A DNA stretch of 64,000 nucleotides, from assembly GCF_000284515.1 (NCBI RefSeq), contig NC_017668.1:3906001-3970000 (forward strand), written 5' to 3'. Shown piece after piece: positions 24,197 through 35,334 of this stretch. The translations under genes were made by a program, and so were the position numbers. This DNA comes from Halobacillus halophilus DSM 2266 (GTDB taxonomy: Bacteria; Bacillota; Bacilli; Bacillales; Halobacillaceae). The notes below the pieces were generated by a model, which was given only the letters and a program-made list of their open reading frames with translations, was not told where the DNA came from and did no database searches. How positions within the stretch are numbered: position 1 is the first letter of the stretch; every line of letters begins with the position of its first letter.

Positions 24197-26245
24197 TTAT
24201 ATCACCTGGCGGTCCCAGTGACGATGGGCCGCTACTGCTTCGGTGAATTTACTTACAAATTCAACACCATTTTCTTCTGCCACCACGCCTGGTTCCTCCA
24301 ACAATTCATTATCTTGCAATAGCTGGATTCCTTCATGCGTAGCACCAATTGGCTTGAAGTGTGTGAAGGCTTCGTTTAGATAATAAGATACTTTCTTCCT
24401 GAATGCCTTACTCTGCTCGCCGCCTCCTGCAACGTAAACAGCATCCAACAGTACAGGATCAACCGTTGTAAACGTATGATCAACGGTAAGTTCCGTACCA
24501 TCTGCGCCCTTCAGAGTGCCCTGACGGGTGCTGATCACTACAGGAGACATTCCTTTATCGGCCAAGCCTTCCAGTACATTCGTCACCTCACTGCCAGCAA
24601 AATTGTCAGCCACAATGACGCCAACTACTCGAGTATCCGGTTTGAATACTGTATTTTGCTGACTTAGCGCTGGAGAAGATTTAGTTACATCGGATCCGCC
24701 ATGTTCTGGTGGGGTAATTCCGATATTTTTGGCAACTCCTTGAACCAGATCAAGACTGACGTTTGAGAACATTTCAATCACTTGCTTTCTAACGGAGTCA
24801 CTTTCTAGTTTACCCAGTTCGAAACTGAAGGCTTGAATCAAGTGATCTTTCTCCGGTTCGCTCATACTGTTCCAGAAAAGAGTTGCTTGAGAAAAGTGAT
24901 CTTTAAAGCTGACACTTCTTGCGCGAATTTTGCGCCCTTCTACCTTCTCGTGATAATGCTCATAGCCGCCTTCTTCTGGAGCTGCAGGCTCTGGCGTATT
25001 CTGAGCCAGAGAGTTCTTGTGATAGCTGACCTGTCCTGTATTAATCGTCTGGCGGCCATATCCATCTCTCTGATTGTTAAAGAATGGGCAGACTGGACGG
25101 TTAATTGGAAGCTCGTGGAAGTTTGGTCCTCCGAGTCGAATTAACTGAGTATCCGTATAGGAGAATAAACGACCTTGCAGCAGTGGATCATTCGTGAAGT
25201 CAATGCCCGGTACGACATGACCCGGATGGAAAGCCACCTGCTCCGTTTCAGCAAAAACATTATCCACATTACGGTTTAATGTTAATTTACCGACGATTTC
25301 TACCGGTACATCTTCTTCCGGCCAAAGCTTCGTCGGATCGAGAACATCAAATTCGAATTTATCCTCGTCTTCTTCTGGAATGACCTGTATTCCTAGTTCA
25401 TATTCCGGGTAATCTCCATTTTCGATCGAGCTGTAAAGGTCACCACGGTGGAAGTCTGCGTCCTTACCGGAAATCTTTTGAGCTTCATCCCATACTAAGG
25501 AGTGAGTACCCAGCACCGGTTTCCAGTGGAATTTCACGAAATGAGACTTACCTTCCGCGTTAACCAACCGGAACGTATGTACTCCGAATCCTTCCATCAT
25601 ACGGAAGCTTCTAGGAATGGCACGATCAGACATGGCCCACATTACCATATGAGCGGATTCCTGATTGTTCGCTATGAAATCCCAGAATGTGTCATGAGCC
25701 GATGCTGCCTGAGGCATTTCATTATGAGGCTCAGGTTTTAAAGCGTGAACTAGATCAGGGAATTTAATAGCGTCCTGAATGAAAAATACAGGGATATTGT
25801 TACCCACTAGATCGTAGTTTCCTTCTTCCGTATAGAATTTAGTAGCGAAACCGCGAGCATCGCGTACCGTTTCAGAAGAACCGCGATTACCAGCTACTGT
25901 AGAAAATCTGGTGAATACAGGGGTTTTCTTAGATGTATCCGTTAGGAAATCTGCTTTTGTATATTTTTCAAGAGATTTATAGAGTTCAAATTCACCATGG
26001 GCGGCGAATCCTCTTGCGTGCACAACACGTTCTGGAATACGCTCGTGGTCAAAGTGCGTCATCTTTTCACGGAAGTGGAAATCTTCCATCAATGTTGGAC
26101 CACGTTCTCCAGCTTTCAAAGAGAACTCGTCCTCTGACATTTTGAGACCCTGGTTTGTCGTAAGGTGCTTACCTGAGTCTTCTCTGCGATAGTGCTCCAG
26201 CTGTTCGTCTTTACTCTGCTTATCTACCTTTTTCTTATCACTCAT
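24197..26245 (-). CDS. katE: Large-subunit monofunctional catalase (HPII/KatE type)
   Basis: A 682-residue clade-2 catalase that decomposes H2O2. The core shows the active-site His in [12 protein letters not shown], the Asn region [14 protein letters not shown] and the proximal heme Tyr motif RLFSYTDTQ. Residues after about 530 form the extra flavodoxin/DJ-1-like domain ([10 protein letters not shown] ... [13 protein letters not shown]) typical of the large-subunit class. It is cytoplasmic and, in Bacillus, a sigma-B general-stress protein. A sigma-B-like promoter lies about 60 bp upstream. RBS TAAGGAGG. Monocistronic. Confidence 0.96.
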   Translation of the reverse strand: MSDKKKVDKQSKDEQLEHYRREDSGKHLTTNQGLKMSEDEFSLKAGERGPTLMEDFHFREKMTHFDHERIPERVVHARGFAAHGEFELYKSLEKYTKADFLTDTSKKTPVFTRFSTVAGNRGSSETVRDARGFATKFYTEEGNYDLVGNNIPVFFIQDAIKFPDLVHALKPEPHNEMPQAASAHDTFWDFIANNQESAHMVMWAMSDRAIPRSFRMMEGFGVHTFRLVNAEGKSHFVKFHWKPVLGTHSLVWDEAQKISGKDADFHRGDLYSSIENGDYPEYELGIQVIPEEDEDKFEFDVLDPTKLWPEEDVPVEIVGKLTLNRNVDNVFAETEQVAFHPGHVVPGIDFTNDPLLQGRLFSYTDTQLIRLGGPNFHELPINRPVCPFFNNQRDGYGRQTINTGQVSYHKNSLAQNTPEPAAPEEGGYEHYHEKVEGRKIRARSVSFKDHFSQATLFWNSMSEPEKDHLIQAFSFELGKLESDSVRKQVIEMFSNVSLDLVQGVAKNIGITPPEHGGSDVTKSSPALSQQNTVFKPDTRVVGVIVADNFAGSEVTNVLEGLADKGMSPVVISTRQGTLKGADGTELTVDHTFTTVDPVLLDAVYVAGGGEQSKAFRKKVSYYLNEAFTHFKPIGATHEGIQLLQDNELLEEPGVVAEENGVEFVSKFTEAVAAHRHWDRQVI

Positions 26246-26303
26246 TAAGGTTCCTCCTTAAAATGATTATAAAAAAACATTTCTTATAAACTCCACATAA
26301 CTA

Positions 26304-26329
26304 TTACCCCACCATCCGTCTGTTAAAAC
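26304..26329 (-). promoter_or_regulatory. Sigma-B-type promoter of katE
   Basis: On the minus strand GTTTTA, a 14-bp spacer and GGGTAA fit the sigma-B consensus GTTTAA-N12-14-GGGTAT, about 60 bp before the katE start. katE is a known sigma-B gene in Bacillus. Confidence 0.7.
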
Positions 26330-26397
26330 TTTCAAACTGAGATATTTTCTTCAATAGAATTAGTACACACAATGGAAGCGTTGTTATAAAAGGGTTA

Positions 26398-27067
26398 TAG
26401 TATAGGGCCCGATTGTGGAAGACTCGAGTTCGAGATATTGTGTGGAGAAAGAGCTCCAGGGAACGGCTCGCTTTCCGCGGCCCTGCACGATGCAGGGTCG
26501 TTCGATGTTGCCACAGGACGTGGCGATCTTAGTCGAACATCCCTTGTGGTGAGCTTCCTCGGGCTTAACAGCCCTGCGGGATCTCACCGATCATGTTCAT
26601 CCCGCAGGAGTCTTCGCCGTTCCCTTCCGCCCCTTTGGCGATCATGGAGCGCTCAAAATCCTGTACGTAAATGTCTTCATATGAGGAAGGATAACCTATG
26701 TGATCAACGCTTCATACTAAGTCTATACAGGGGGTAAAAACCGCTGTAGAAGCATTTAAGATGATTTAAATTTTTCACTTTTTCTAATGGCAGAGTCCGT
26801 TCGCAAATTTATAGTTGAGTTGGTGGGGAAATGGTGAGACTCCCGTGGGAGAAGGATCTAGGGGAGACCCCACAGGGAGTGAAACGACTGAGGAGGCTCA
26901 TGGTAAAAAGGAGGATCGACTAAAGTCGCCACGTCCTGTGGCAACGTCGATCGACCCTACGTCGTGCAGGGCCACAGGAAAGCGAATTATTTCCCCACCA
27001 ATCCTTATTCATCTAACGTAACGGACCCATTTATCTCGAAATCAAGTCTTCAGCAATCGGGAGCTTA
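26398..27067 (-). repeat. Interspersed repeat element, copy B (core orientation 2, longest copy)
   Basis: The whole element is inverted relative to copies A, C, D and E: the CGGCCC-type end lies at the left and the AAGCTCCC-type end (as GGGAGCTTA) at the right. Read on the minus strand the order is X-inverted, linker, Y, as in copies C and E. Both modules carry an extra cassette of about 65 bp (about 26490-26555 and 26910-26975) with CCCTGC(A/G)(T/C)CGTGCAGGG-type and GCCACGTCCTGTGGC hairpins. The linker has AATGCTTCTA. No credible gene lies inside. Confidence 0.85.
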
Positions 27068-27103
27068 TCTGTGGAATACATATTTTGATTTATTAGATCC
27101 TTC

Positions 27104-27142
27104 TAAAAAAAAGAGATGCCTCTATGGTATAGAGACATCTCT
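27104..27142. terminator. Terminator of the gltBD operon
   Basis: AGAGATG, then CTCTAT pairs with ATAGAG and CATCTCT with one mismatch, forming a 14-bp hairpin. On the minus strand it is followed by TTTTTTTTAG. It lies 14 bp after the gltD stop. Confidence 0.8.
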
Positions 27143-27155
27143 GATCATTTTAAAG

Positions 27156-28643
27156 TTATGGCAGTTGAGTGGAGCCCATCATAAATCGATCGCACTCACG
27201 CGCAACCTCGCGTCCTTCATTAATGGCCCATACGATTAGACTCTGTCCGCGACGCATGTCACCAGCGGCGAATACACCTTCCACGTTGGTCGTGTACTTC
27301 CCATACTGGGCAGCTACGTTCGTTCTAACCGTCGTTTCAATTCCAAGCTTCTCAATTAAGTCCTGTTCTGGACCACTGAATCCAATGGCAAGCAAAACAA
27401 GATCGGCTGGCCAGACTTTTTCTGTACCAGGTATTTCTGTCCTTACTTTATTGCCTTCGTCGTCAAAGGACAAAGCCACATCGATGGTGTGAACCTCTTT
27501 TATTCTATTATTCTCATCCCCGACGAATTTCTTTGTCATTACGGCATAAGCACGCGGGTCGTCACCGAATTTGGCTTCCGCTTCTTTTTGTCCATAACCT
27601 ACTGTATGAATAATCGGATATTGAGGCCATGGGTTTACTTCGTTATCACGTTCTGACCCTTTTTTATCATAAATATCAAATTGGGTCAGCGTCTTGCATT
27701 CATGTCTGACGGAAGTAGAGATACAGTCTGTCCCTGTATCACCGCCGCCGATAACGATCACATTTTTATCTTTCGCACTAATGTAATTTTTATCTTCGTG
27801 GTTTGAATCCAGCAGACTCTTTGTATTTGCATAAAGGAAGTCCATAGCATAATGGATGCCCTTCAATCCGCGGCCATCCACTTCCAGGTTCCTGGGAGTA
27901 GTTGCTCCTCCACAAAGAATTACAGAATCATACTCTTCATTAAGACGGGAAACCGGGTAGTCTCTTCCTACTTCGGTGTTCGTTTGAAAACGAATCCCTT
28001 CCTCTTTCAGGATATTCACTCTTCGCTCTACAATTTCATAAGGAAGCTTCATTTCTGGAATACCGTACGTTAGTAATCCGCCTACGCGGTCACTTCGTTC
28101 AAATACGGTAACCCAGTGTCCAGCTTTGTTAAGCTGGGCAGCTGCGGCCAGTCCTGCAGGTCCAGATCCTACTACAGCAACGCTTCTTCCAGTTCGCTTT
28201 TCCGGCGGCTCAGGTACGACCCAGCCTTCAGCAAACCCTTTCTCAATAATCGAACGCTCGACGGATCGAATAGCTACAGGTGGTTCATTTATACCCAGCA
28301 CACAGGCCCCTTCACATGGAGCCGGGCAGGCAAACCCCGTAAATTCAGGGAAGTTGTTCATTTCGTGTTCTTTCTTTAAAGCTTCTTTCCACTGACCTCT
28401 GTAGACGAGATCGTTCCATTCAGGAATTAAATGATAAACCGGACAACCGGTGGTCATGCCTTTAACTTCCATCCCTGAATGACAAGTAGGTACGCCACAA
28501 TCCATGCAGCGTGCCCCTTGTTTTTGTGCTTCCTCGTCTGACATGGGTAAAGTATAATCTTCCCAATCTTTCGTTCTAGTTGCCGGATCACGCTCAGGTA
28601 TCGACTGACGCTCATATTCCATGAATCCAGTAGACTTTCCCAT
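27156..28643 (-). CDS. gltD: Glutamate synthase small subunit
   Basis: The 495-residue beta subunit of NADPH glutamate synthase, which feeds electrons to GltB for making two glutamates from glutamine and 2-oxoglutarate. N-terminal cysteines for iron-sulfur clusters are visible (CMDCGVPTCHS and CPAPCEGACVLG). FAD binding is at VAVVGSGPAGLAAAAQL and NADPH binding at VIVIGGGDTGTDC. The last part carries GVFAAGDMRRGQSLIVWAI. It follows gltB by 19 bp and ends at a terminator, so gltBD is one operon. Confidence 0.96.
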   Translation of the reverse strand: MGKSTGFMEYERQSIPERDPATRTKDWEDYTLPMSDEEAQKQGARCMDCGVPTCHSGMEVKGMTTGCPVYHLIPEWNDLVYRGQWKEALKKEHEMNNFPEFTGFACPAPCEGACVLGINEPPVAIRSVERSIIEKGFAEGWVVPEPPEKRTGRSVAVVGSGPAGLAAAAQLNKAGHWVTVFERSDRVGGLLTYGIPEMKLPYEIVERRVNILKEEGIRFQTNTEVGRDYPVSRLNEEYDSVILCGGATTPRNLEVDGRGLKGIHYAMDFLYANTKSLLDSNHEDKNYISAKDKNVIVIGGGDTGTDCISTSVRHECKTLTQFDIYDKKGSERDNEVNPWPQYPIIHTVGYGQKEAEAKFGDDPRAYAVMTKKFVGDENNRIKEVHTIDVALSFDDEGNKVRTEIPGTEKVWPADLVLLAIGFSGPEQDLIEKLGIETTVRTNVAAQYGKYTTNVEGVFAAGDMRRGQSLIVWAINEGREVARECDRFMMGSTQLP

Positions 28644-28662
28644 CAGATCTCCCCCTCTGTTG

Positions 28663-31600
28663 TTATTTTACTGTTTCTACTGGCTTATTACTTTCTTCAA
28701 ATGCTGTCATTTCAGCATCAAATTTCTCCATGCCTTCTTCTCTTAAACTCTGGATACGTTCCTGCATAGCAAGATAATCCGCCGGTATGACACGCACAAA
28801 CTTGGAAACGAAGGCATCCCAATTATTCAGAATCCGCTGGGCATTTGTGCTATTGGTATAAGTCATATGCTTCTCGATCATTTCATAGAGTTCTTGAATT
28901 TCCTTAGAGTCCGTCAGTTTTTGAGTATGAACGAGTTCATGGTTGCATTTTGTCTCAAAAACTTCTTCGGTTTCGTCCAGCACGTAAGCGACTCCGCCAG
29001 ACATTCCGGCGGCGAAGTTGCGGCCCGTTCCCCCAAGAACGACCACTTTCCCACCTGTCATGTACTCACATGCATGGTCTCCTACTCCTTCAACGACTAC
29101 TTCTGCTCCACTATTACGCACGCAGAAACGCTCACCTGCAAGTCCATTTATATAGGCTTCTCCACCAGAAGCTCCATAGAATGAAACGTTCCCGATAATC
29201 GTGTTTTCTTCTGGAACGAAAGTAGATCTAGGAGATGGATGTACAATGATTTTACCTCCGGACAATCCTTTTCCGACGTAATCATTGGCGTCCCCGACGA
29301 GTCTAAGCGTCATTCCTTTCGGGATAAAAGCGCCGAAGCTCTGGCCTGCTGAGCCCTTAAAGGTCAGACGGATGGTGTCTTCTGGAAGACCTTCCGCTCC
29401 ATATTTGCGAGTGATTTCACTTCCCAATATGGTTCCGGTAACCCGGTGAATATTTCGAATGGAACCTGTTCCTTCAACAGGCTCACCTGTTTCAATCGCT
29501 TTTTTACAAAGTGGAATCAGTTCTTCCACGTCGAGTGTTTTCTCAAGACCGTGGTCCTGTTTTCTAATCGCATAGCGTCCATAGTTATCAGGTACAACAG
29601 GCTGATAAAGAAGGGCTGATAAGTCGACACCTTTAGCTTTCCAGTGGTCAATTGCTTCGTTCGCCTGCAGCACATCGGTACGACCGATCATTTCATTAAT
29701 CGTACGGAAACCAAGCTCCGCCATTAATTCTCTTGCTTCTTGCGCGATAAAACGCATGAAATTCTCCAGGTGATCCGCTTCACCAGTGAATTTCTTCCGG
29801 AGCTCAGGATCCTGTGTCGCTACTCCTACTGGACAAGTGTTCAGATGGCATACACGCATCATGACACAGCCTAATACAACAAGCGGGGCTGTAGAGAATC
29901 CATATTCTTCAGCTCCAAGCAAGGTTGCCACGACTACATCGCGCCCTGTCATCATTTTTCCGTCCGTTTCCACGACAATCCGGTCACGAAGACGGTCGAG
30001 TACAAGGGTCTGGTGCGTTTCAGCAAGACCGATTTCCCACGGGAGACCCGTATGCTTAATACTGGTCCTTGGAGCCGCTCCCGTTCCCCCGTCATAGCCG
30101 CTGATTAAGACTAGATCTGCTCGTCCTTTAGCTACACCGGCTGCGATCGTACCAACTCCGACGGCTGATACTAGTTTCACACTTACGCGTGCTCTAGGAT
30201 TCGCATTCTTTAAATTGTAGATCAATTCTGCAAGGTCTTCGATTGAATAAATATCATGGTGCGGCGGAGGTGAGATCAACTCAACACCAGGTGTAGATCC
30301 GCGTACTTCTGCAATCCACGGATACACTTTTTTACCAGGAAGGTGTCCGCCTTCTCCGGGTTTTGCACCTTGAGCTATTTTTATTTGAATTTCATCTGCG
30401 TTGACTAAATAGTGACTCGTTACCCCGAAGCGTCCGGAAGCTACCTGCTTAATGGAGCTTCGGCGGGTATCGCCGTTGTCATCAGGAGTAAAACGATCCG
30501 GATCTTCTCCGCCCTCTCCCGTGTTACTGCTTCCGCCGACACGGTTCATAGCAATCGCTAACGCCTCATGCGCCTCCTGGCTGATCGAACCATAAGACAT
30601 GGCACCTGTTTTAAAACGGCTGCAAATATCTTCGACCGATTCAACTTCTTCAATTGGCACCGAAGGACGACTCTTAAAGGACAACAAGCCGCGCAGCGAC
30701 TGCAGATTATTATTCTCATCTGTCAGCATGTTGGAATATTGCTTGAAAAGATCATAGTCATTGCTTCGGCATGCGTGCTGAAGTGTAGCAATCGTTTGCG
30801 GGTTATACTGATGATCCTCTCCGTTCTCACGGTACTGGAATTCATCTCCCGCTTCTAACTTACGGTTGCCTCCACGGTTTTCTGTATAAGCTTTCTCATG
30901 TCTCATTAATACTTCTTTTTCAATAATATCCAGTCCAATTCCGCCAAGACGGGACGCTGTACGCGTAAAGTATTTATCAACGACATCCTTCTGGATACCG
31001 ACGGCTTCGAAAATTTGGGCACCGCGGTAACTTTGAATCGTGGATATGCCCATTTTCGAAAGCACTTTAATAATTCCGTCTGTTGCGGATTTAACGTATG
31101 TGTGTACCGCAGCTTCATAGGAGTCTACCTGTATATCACCGCGGTCTACAAGGTCGCGGATCGTGTCATAGGCCAAATAAGGATTGATCCCTTCAGCTCC
31201 ATAGCCTAATAAAGCGGCATGGTGGTGAACTTCTCTAGGTTCTCCGGATTCGATCAACAGACTGACTTTCGTCCTCGTTCCTTGACGGATTAAGTGATGG
31301 TGAAGACCGGACACAGCTAAAAGAGCAGGTATAGCGGCTTCCCCTTCATTAACGCCCCTGTCAGACAGGATGAGAAGAGTCGTCCCTTCTTCTACAGCTT
31401 GATCAGCCTCTTCAAACAAACGATCCAGGGCCTGCTCCATCTTGTTTTCTTTTGCTTCAAATAAGATGGATAAAGTGCGGGCTTCAAATCCTTTTAATGA
31501 CTGCTGACGCAGCTGTTCCAGTTGACGGTTCGTTAACACGGGAGTTTCCAGCCTGATCTGGCGGCAGCTGTCCGGTTTCGGCTCTACTAAATTCCCTTCA

Positions 31601-33243
31601 GCTCCGATCGTGGTTTCTACCATTGTAATTAATTTTTCACGAATGGCGTCAATCGGCGGGTTCGTCACCTGTGCAAACAACTGTTTAAAATAGCTGTATA
31701 AAAGCTGTGGTTTTTTAGATAGAACAGCAAGCGGTGAGTCATATCCCATAGAACCTACAGGATCCTTCTGACTGGATACTAAAGGAACAATAATTTTATT
31801 TAGTTCTTCTGTTGTATATCCAAAAGCGAGCTGCTGATCGATCAATGGGTTTACTGGACGGTGTTCTTCCGTTGGTTCCGGTAAATCTTCCAAATCATAC
31901 TTATGGTTGTCAATCCATTCCTGATAAGGATGTTCTCTAGCAGTTTGGAGTTTGATTTCTTCATCCGGAATAATTTTGCCTTCTTCTAAGTCCACGAGAA
32001 GCATCTTCCCTGGGTGGAGACGATCTTTATACAAAATATCGTCCGCAAAGATATCCAGAGCCCCTACCTCTGAACCAAGCACAATCATTCCGTCTTTTGT
32101 GACGTAGTACCTTGCCGGTCTTAAACCATTCCGGTCCAAACAAGCACCAATTTGCTTTCCATTGGTGTAAGCAAGGGCTGCAGGGCCGTCCCATGGCTCC
32201 ATTAACGTACTATGGTATTCATAAAAGCTCTTTTTATCTTCATGGATGGTATCGTCATTTGCCCATGGCTCAGGAACCATCATCATGGCTGTATGAGCAA
32301 GGGAGCGTCCTGATAAATAAAGAAATTCAAAAGCATTATCAAACATAGAAGAGTCACTGCCCTCTGAGTCAATGATCGGCAGAATCTTCTGGAGGTCCTC
32401 TTCACTGAAATACTCAGAACTGCAAAGCTTCTGACGTGCTCTCATCCAGTTAACGTTACCTCTTAATGTATTAAATTCCCCGTTGTGAATCGTAAATCGG
32501 TTCGGGTGTGAACGTTTCCAACTCGGGAATGTATTCGTACTAAAACGGGAATGGACTAAAGCCAGAGCCGTTTTAAAGTCGGGGTGGTTTAAATCTATAT
32601 AGAAGGAATCCAACTGTTCTGGAATCAGCATCCCTTTATAAACAATCGTATTGGAAGACAGACTGCTCATATAGAAATCGTCGTAGCCTTCTTTACCAGC
32701 TATCTCAATTTCCGCACGCTTTCTAATAATGTACAAGCGGCGCTCCAGGTCCATTTGCGTCTTGATATTTTCTGAAGGCGCAACAAACCCCTGGCGGATG
32801 AATGGTTTCGTCTTCTTAGCATCGTCCCCCACAAATGAATCATTGATTGGTACAGTACGCCAGCCTAAGAAGGTTTGTCCTTCCTCTTCCACAATTCTTT
32901 CGAAGATGCGCTTGCATTCCATTCGAGTATCGTGATCTTCTGGAAGGAAGAACATCCCAATTCCATACTCTCCCGGTTCCGGTAGTTCAATATCTTCTTT
33001 CTCACACTGTTTTTTAAAGAAGTAATGAGGGATCTGGGTTAGAATTCCAGCTCCATCACCAGTACTGATATCAGCGGATTGTCCTCCGCGGTGTTCCAGG
33101 TTACAAAGTATAGTAATCGCATTTTCAACAATGCTGTGACTTTTCGTTCCATCAATATTCGCAATCATGCCTATGCCACAAGCTTCATGTTCATTCTCAG
33201 GATGATAAAGGCCCTGCGGTACAGGGTAGCCGTTTTTTTGCAT
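28663..33243 (-). CDS. gltB: Glutamate synthase large subunit
   Basis: The 1526-residue alpha subunit. A short propeptide precedes the catalytic Cys22 (EHEACGIGM) of the class II amidotransferase domain, which releases ammonia from glutamine. The FMN-binding synthase domain carries the [3Fe-4S] motif [15 protein letters not shown], and the end is the beta-helix GXGXG domain ([14 protein letters not shown]). The ATG at 33243 is preferred since AGGGGG lies 7 nt upstream; an ATG two codons earlier abuts that site. A gltC-type regulator is not adjacent, unlike in Bacillus subtilis. Confidence 0.95.
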   Translation of the reverse strand: MQKNGYPVPQGLYHPENEHEACGIGMIANIDGTKSHSIVENAITILCNLEHRGGQSADISTGDGAGILTQIPHYFFKKQCEKEDIELPEPGEYGIGMFFLPEDHDTRMECKRIFERIVEEEGQTFLGWRTVPINDSFVGDDAKKTKPFIRQGFVAPSENIKTQMDLERRLYIIRKRAEIEIAGKEGYDDFYMSSLSSNTIVYKGMLIPEQLDSFYIDLNHPDFKTALALVHSRFSTNTFPSWKRSHPNRFTIHNGEFNTLRGNVNWMRARQKLCSSEYFSEEDLQKILPIIDSEGSDSSMFDNAFEFLYLSGRSLAHTAMMMVPEPWANDDTIHEDKKSFYEYHSTLMEPWDGPAALAYTNGKQIGACLDRNGLRPARYYVTKDGMIVLGSEVGALDIFADDILYKDRLHPGKMLLVDLEEGKIIPDEEIKLQTAREHPYQEWIDNHKYDLEDLPEPTEEHRPVNPLIDQQLAFGYTTEELNKIIVPLVSSQKDPVGSMGYDSPLAVLSKKPQLLYSYFKQLFAQVTNPPIDAIREKLITMVETTIGAEGNLVEPKPDSCRQIRLETPVLTNRQLEQLRQQSLKGFEARTLSILFEAKENKMEQALDRLFEEADQAVEEGTTLLILSDRGVNEGEAAIPALLAVSGLHHHLIRQGTRTKVSLLIESGEPREVHHHAALLGYGAEGINPYLAYDTIRDLVDRGDIQVDSYEAAVHTYVKSATDGIIKVLSKMGISTIQSYRGAQIFEAVGIQKDVVDKYFTRTASRLGGIGLDIIEKEVLMRHEKAYTENRGGNRKLEAGDEFQYRENGEDHQYNPQTIATLQHACRSNDYDLFKQYSNMLTDENNNLQSLRGLLSFKSRPSVPIEEVESVEDICSRFKTGAMSYGSISQEAHEALAIAMNRVGGSSNTGEGGEDPDRFTPDDNGDTRRSSIKQVASGRFGVTSHYLVNADEIQIKIAQGAKPGEGGHLPGKKVYPWIAEVRGSTPGVELISPPPHHDIYSIEDLAELIYNLKNANPRARVSVKLVSAVGVGTIAAGVAKGRADLVLISGYDGGTGAAPRTSIKHTGLPWEIGLAETHQTLVLDRLRDRIVVETDGKMMTGRDVVVATLLGAEEYGFSTAPLVVLGCVMMRVCHLNTCPVGVATQDPELRKKFTGEADHLENFMRFIAQEARELMAELGFRTINEMIGRTDVLQANEAIDHWKAKGVDLSALLYQPVVPDNYGRYAIRKQDHGLEKTLDVEELIPLCKKAIETGEPVEGTGSIRNIHRVTGTILGSEITRKYGAEGLPEDTIRLTFKGSAGQSFGAFIPKGMTLRLVGDANDYVGKGLSGGKIIVHPSPRSTFVPEENTIIGNVSFYGASGGEAYINGLAGERFCVRNSGAEVVVEGVGDHACEYMTGGKVVVLGGTGRNFAAGMSGGVAYVLDETEEVFETKCNHELVHTQKLTDSKEIQELYEMIEKHMTYTNSTNAQRILNNWDAFVSKFVRVIPADYLAMQERIQSLREEGMEKFDAEMTAFEESNKPVETVK

Positions 33244-33428
33244 ATTCATTCCCCCTAGCGGACTTATTCTTGTAGGTCAAAAGTAGAAATTAAAAAATTC
33301 TGTCTTTTTAGTTTCTTACAAGTATATCATGAAAAATTAGATGATTCACGCTTTCGTGACAGTATTTGCGTATATTTTCACAAAAATGAAACCTTTTAAA
33401 ATATGCTTGAACACATTCATTTAGATAG

Positions 33429-33442
33429 TGTAAGCGCAATCA
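33429..33442. promoter_or_regulatory. cre-like box between gltB and the P1 peptidase gene
   Basis: TGTAAGCGCAATCA matches the CcpA cre pattern TGWNANCGNTNWCA with one mismatch. It lies about 190 bp from either gene in an otherwise featureless 380-bp divergent region. Confidence 0.35.
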
Positions 33443-33582
33443 TAAACCTTTGTATTTCTTGAAAAATTTTCTTAATTTTTTTACGATCATCACCCTTTTT
33501 ATTGCCTTATTGAACAAGAATTTTGTATATATACACCTCTCACCGGATGAATATACACTTTAAAAAATAAAGGAGTTTCACG

Positions 33583-33603
33583 ATGTTTTTTCGAAAGCAG
33601 TAA
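33583..33603 (+). other. Possible 6-residue leader frame before the P1 peptidase gene
   Basis: AAAGGAG followed 7 nt later by ATG and a stop after six codons (MFFRKQ) lies 21 bp before the peptidase start, which has its own ribosome site. It may be a leader peptide or a chance frame. Confidence 0.25.
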
Positions 33604-33624
33604 AAAGAGAAAGGAGACGTTACA

Positions 33625-34683
33625 ATGAGCCAGCTGAGAATCAGAGACTTTGGAATTGATATAGGAACACTAAGTACGGGAAGACGTAACGCCATCACGG
33701 ATGTAGAAGGAGTCCGGGTAGGACATTGCACATTAAGTGAAAGAAGTACTCAAACAGGAGTTACAGCCATCCTGCCGCATGAGGGGAATATTTTTAAAGA
33801 AAAATTAATAGCATCCAACCACATTATCAACGGGTTCGGAAAAACGATGGGAACGGTTCAAATGAATGAATTGGGGACCCTGGAAACTCCGATTCTTCTG
33901 ACTAATACATTGGGTATCGGGACGGCTTCAGAGGCATTGATTGAATACATGCTCGAACGAACCCCCGAGATTGGGCGATCGACGGGCAGTGTGAATCCTG
34001 TGGTGGGAGAATGCAATGACATGATCTTAAATGATATTAGAGACCTATCCATAGAAAAGGAGCATGTGGTCCAGGCACTGGAAGATGCATCCTCCGAATT
34101 TCCAGAAGGAAGCGTGGGAGCAGGAAGAGGCATGGTTTGTTATTCGTTAAAAGGAGGTGTGGGTTCTTCTTCCCGCCTGGTTGAACTCCATCACGGCACC
34201 TATACGATCGGGGTCCTCGTTCTCACTAATTTTGGACGTATGGGTGATCTGCTAGTGAATGGCAGGCCTGTAGGGGAACAGTTGAGCCGGCATGTCGAAG
34301 TTTCAAATGAGGCTGACAAAGGCTCGGTGATGGTGGTGGTGGCTACGGATCTTCCTGTTTCTGAAAGGCAATTAAATCGTATTATTAAACGTTCGGTCAC
34401 CGGTCTCTCCCGCACAGGATCCCTGATTACGACTGGAAGCGGCGATGTCGTTATAGGTTTCTCGACCGCTGCTAAAATCCCATATAAAGCAGACACACCT
34501 CTCCTTTCTTTTCAGACCATTCACGAAGAGGACATAGATGAAGCCTTTCGTGCTGTAAGTGAAGCTACTGAGGAAGCCGTCCTGAACTCACTGATTACAG
34601 CAGATTCCGTCACAGGCAGGGACGGTAACAAGGCCCAGGCTCTTAGGTCCTTACTCGAAAAGTATCCAGTCACACTATTATAA
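33625..34683 (+). CDS. P1-family (DmpA-like) aminopeptidase
   Basis: A 352-residue self-processing peptidase of the DmpA/BapA family, N-terminal nucleophile fold. The N-terminal block NAITDVEGVRVGHCTL and the region GVLVLTNFGRM are typical. Autocleavage is expected before the Ser of KGSVMVVVATDLPV (Gly-Ser at about 232-233), making a new N-terminal Ser nucleophile. Family members remove N-terminal residues from peptides or D-amino-acid and beta-peptide amides. Substrate here is unknown. RBS AAAGGAG with ATG 8 nt later. The next 650 bp downstream is repeat copy C. Confidence 0.9.
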   Translation: MSQLRIRDFGIDIGTLSTGRRNAITDVEGVRVGHCTLSERSTQTGVTAILPHEGNIFKEKLIASNHIINGFGKTMGTVQMNELGTLETPILLTNTLGIGTASEALIEYMLERTPEIGRSTGSVNPVVGECNDMILNDIRDLSIEKEHVVQALEDASSEFPEGSVGAGRGMVCYSLKGGVGSSSRLVELHHGTYTIGVLVLTNFGRMGDLLVNGRPVGEQLSRHVEVSNEADKGSVMVVVATDLPVSERQLNRIIKRSVTGLSRTGSLITTGSGDVVIGFSTAAKIPYKADTPLLSFQTIHEEDIDEAFRAVSEATEEAVLNSLITADSVTGRDGNKAQALRSLLEKYPVTLL

Positions 34684-34703
34684 AACCGTGCAGTACTAAA
34701 CAT

Positions 34704-35256
34704 AAGCTCCCATTACTTGAAGACTCAGTTTCGAGATAGTTGGGGTCCGTTGCAAACAATAGATGAGGGCGGCTACGGAAACAACTCGCTTTCCTGCGGG
34801 GAACTGGCAAGCCTCCTCAGTCGTTAACACTCCTTGTGGGGTCTCGTCTAGCTCCTTCTCCCGCGGGAGTCTCGTCGTTTCCTCCGCCACCCCAACGATA
34901 TCTAGTGAACGGACCCTGCTATAGGAAACAGGAGCCATACTGCATCAGCCTCAAATGCTTCTATAACAGGGTTCATACACGTAAACAAACATTAAAACTC
35001 AAGGTGGATTATAGATGATCCTGGTTCATTGGAAGGTGTTTATTCAGAGAATTTCGAGCGCTCCATGATCGCAAAGGGGCGGAAGGGAACGGCGAAGACT
35101 CCTGTGGGATGAACATGATCGGTGAGATCCCGGAAGGCGTAGCCTGAGGAAGCTCACCACATGCCCACGGAAAGCGAGTCGTTCCCTGGAGCCCCCTTCT
35201 CCACTCCATATCTCGAAACCGAGTCTTACAGTAACCGGCCCTATTGTTTAATAAAC
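34704..35256 (+). repeat. Interspersed repeat element, copy C (core orientation 2)
   Basis: Left end AAGCTCCCATTACTTGAAGA plus GAAGACTCAGTTTCGAGAT; right end ATCTCGAAACCGAGTCTTAC plus CGGCCCTATTG. Between them lie an inverted X module (about 34770-34905), a linker with AATGCTTCTATAAC, and a forward Y module (about 35070-35200). Relative to the outer ends this core is the reverse complement of that in copies A and D. No cassette insertion. Confidence 0.85.
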
Positions 35257-35295
35257 TTCTTACGTACTATCAACATTAAATTTAACAAGACCAGC

Positions 35296-35332
35296 AAAAA
35301 AGACCAGTTCCTATGGCGGACTGGTCTTTTTT
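35296..35332. terminator. Bidirectional terminator after the YihY gene
   Basis: AAAAAAGACCAGT / ACTGGTCTTTTTT, a perfect 13-bp stem with an 11-nt loop, lies 2 bp after the minus-strand stop codon. Confidence 0.88.
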
Positions 35333-35334
35333 GT

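Noticed and set aside
33540-33731. Minus-strand frame overlapping the P1 peptidase start
   Set aside because: Antisense to the start of a gene with a clear family match and good ribosome site; no domain.
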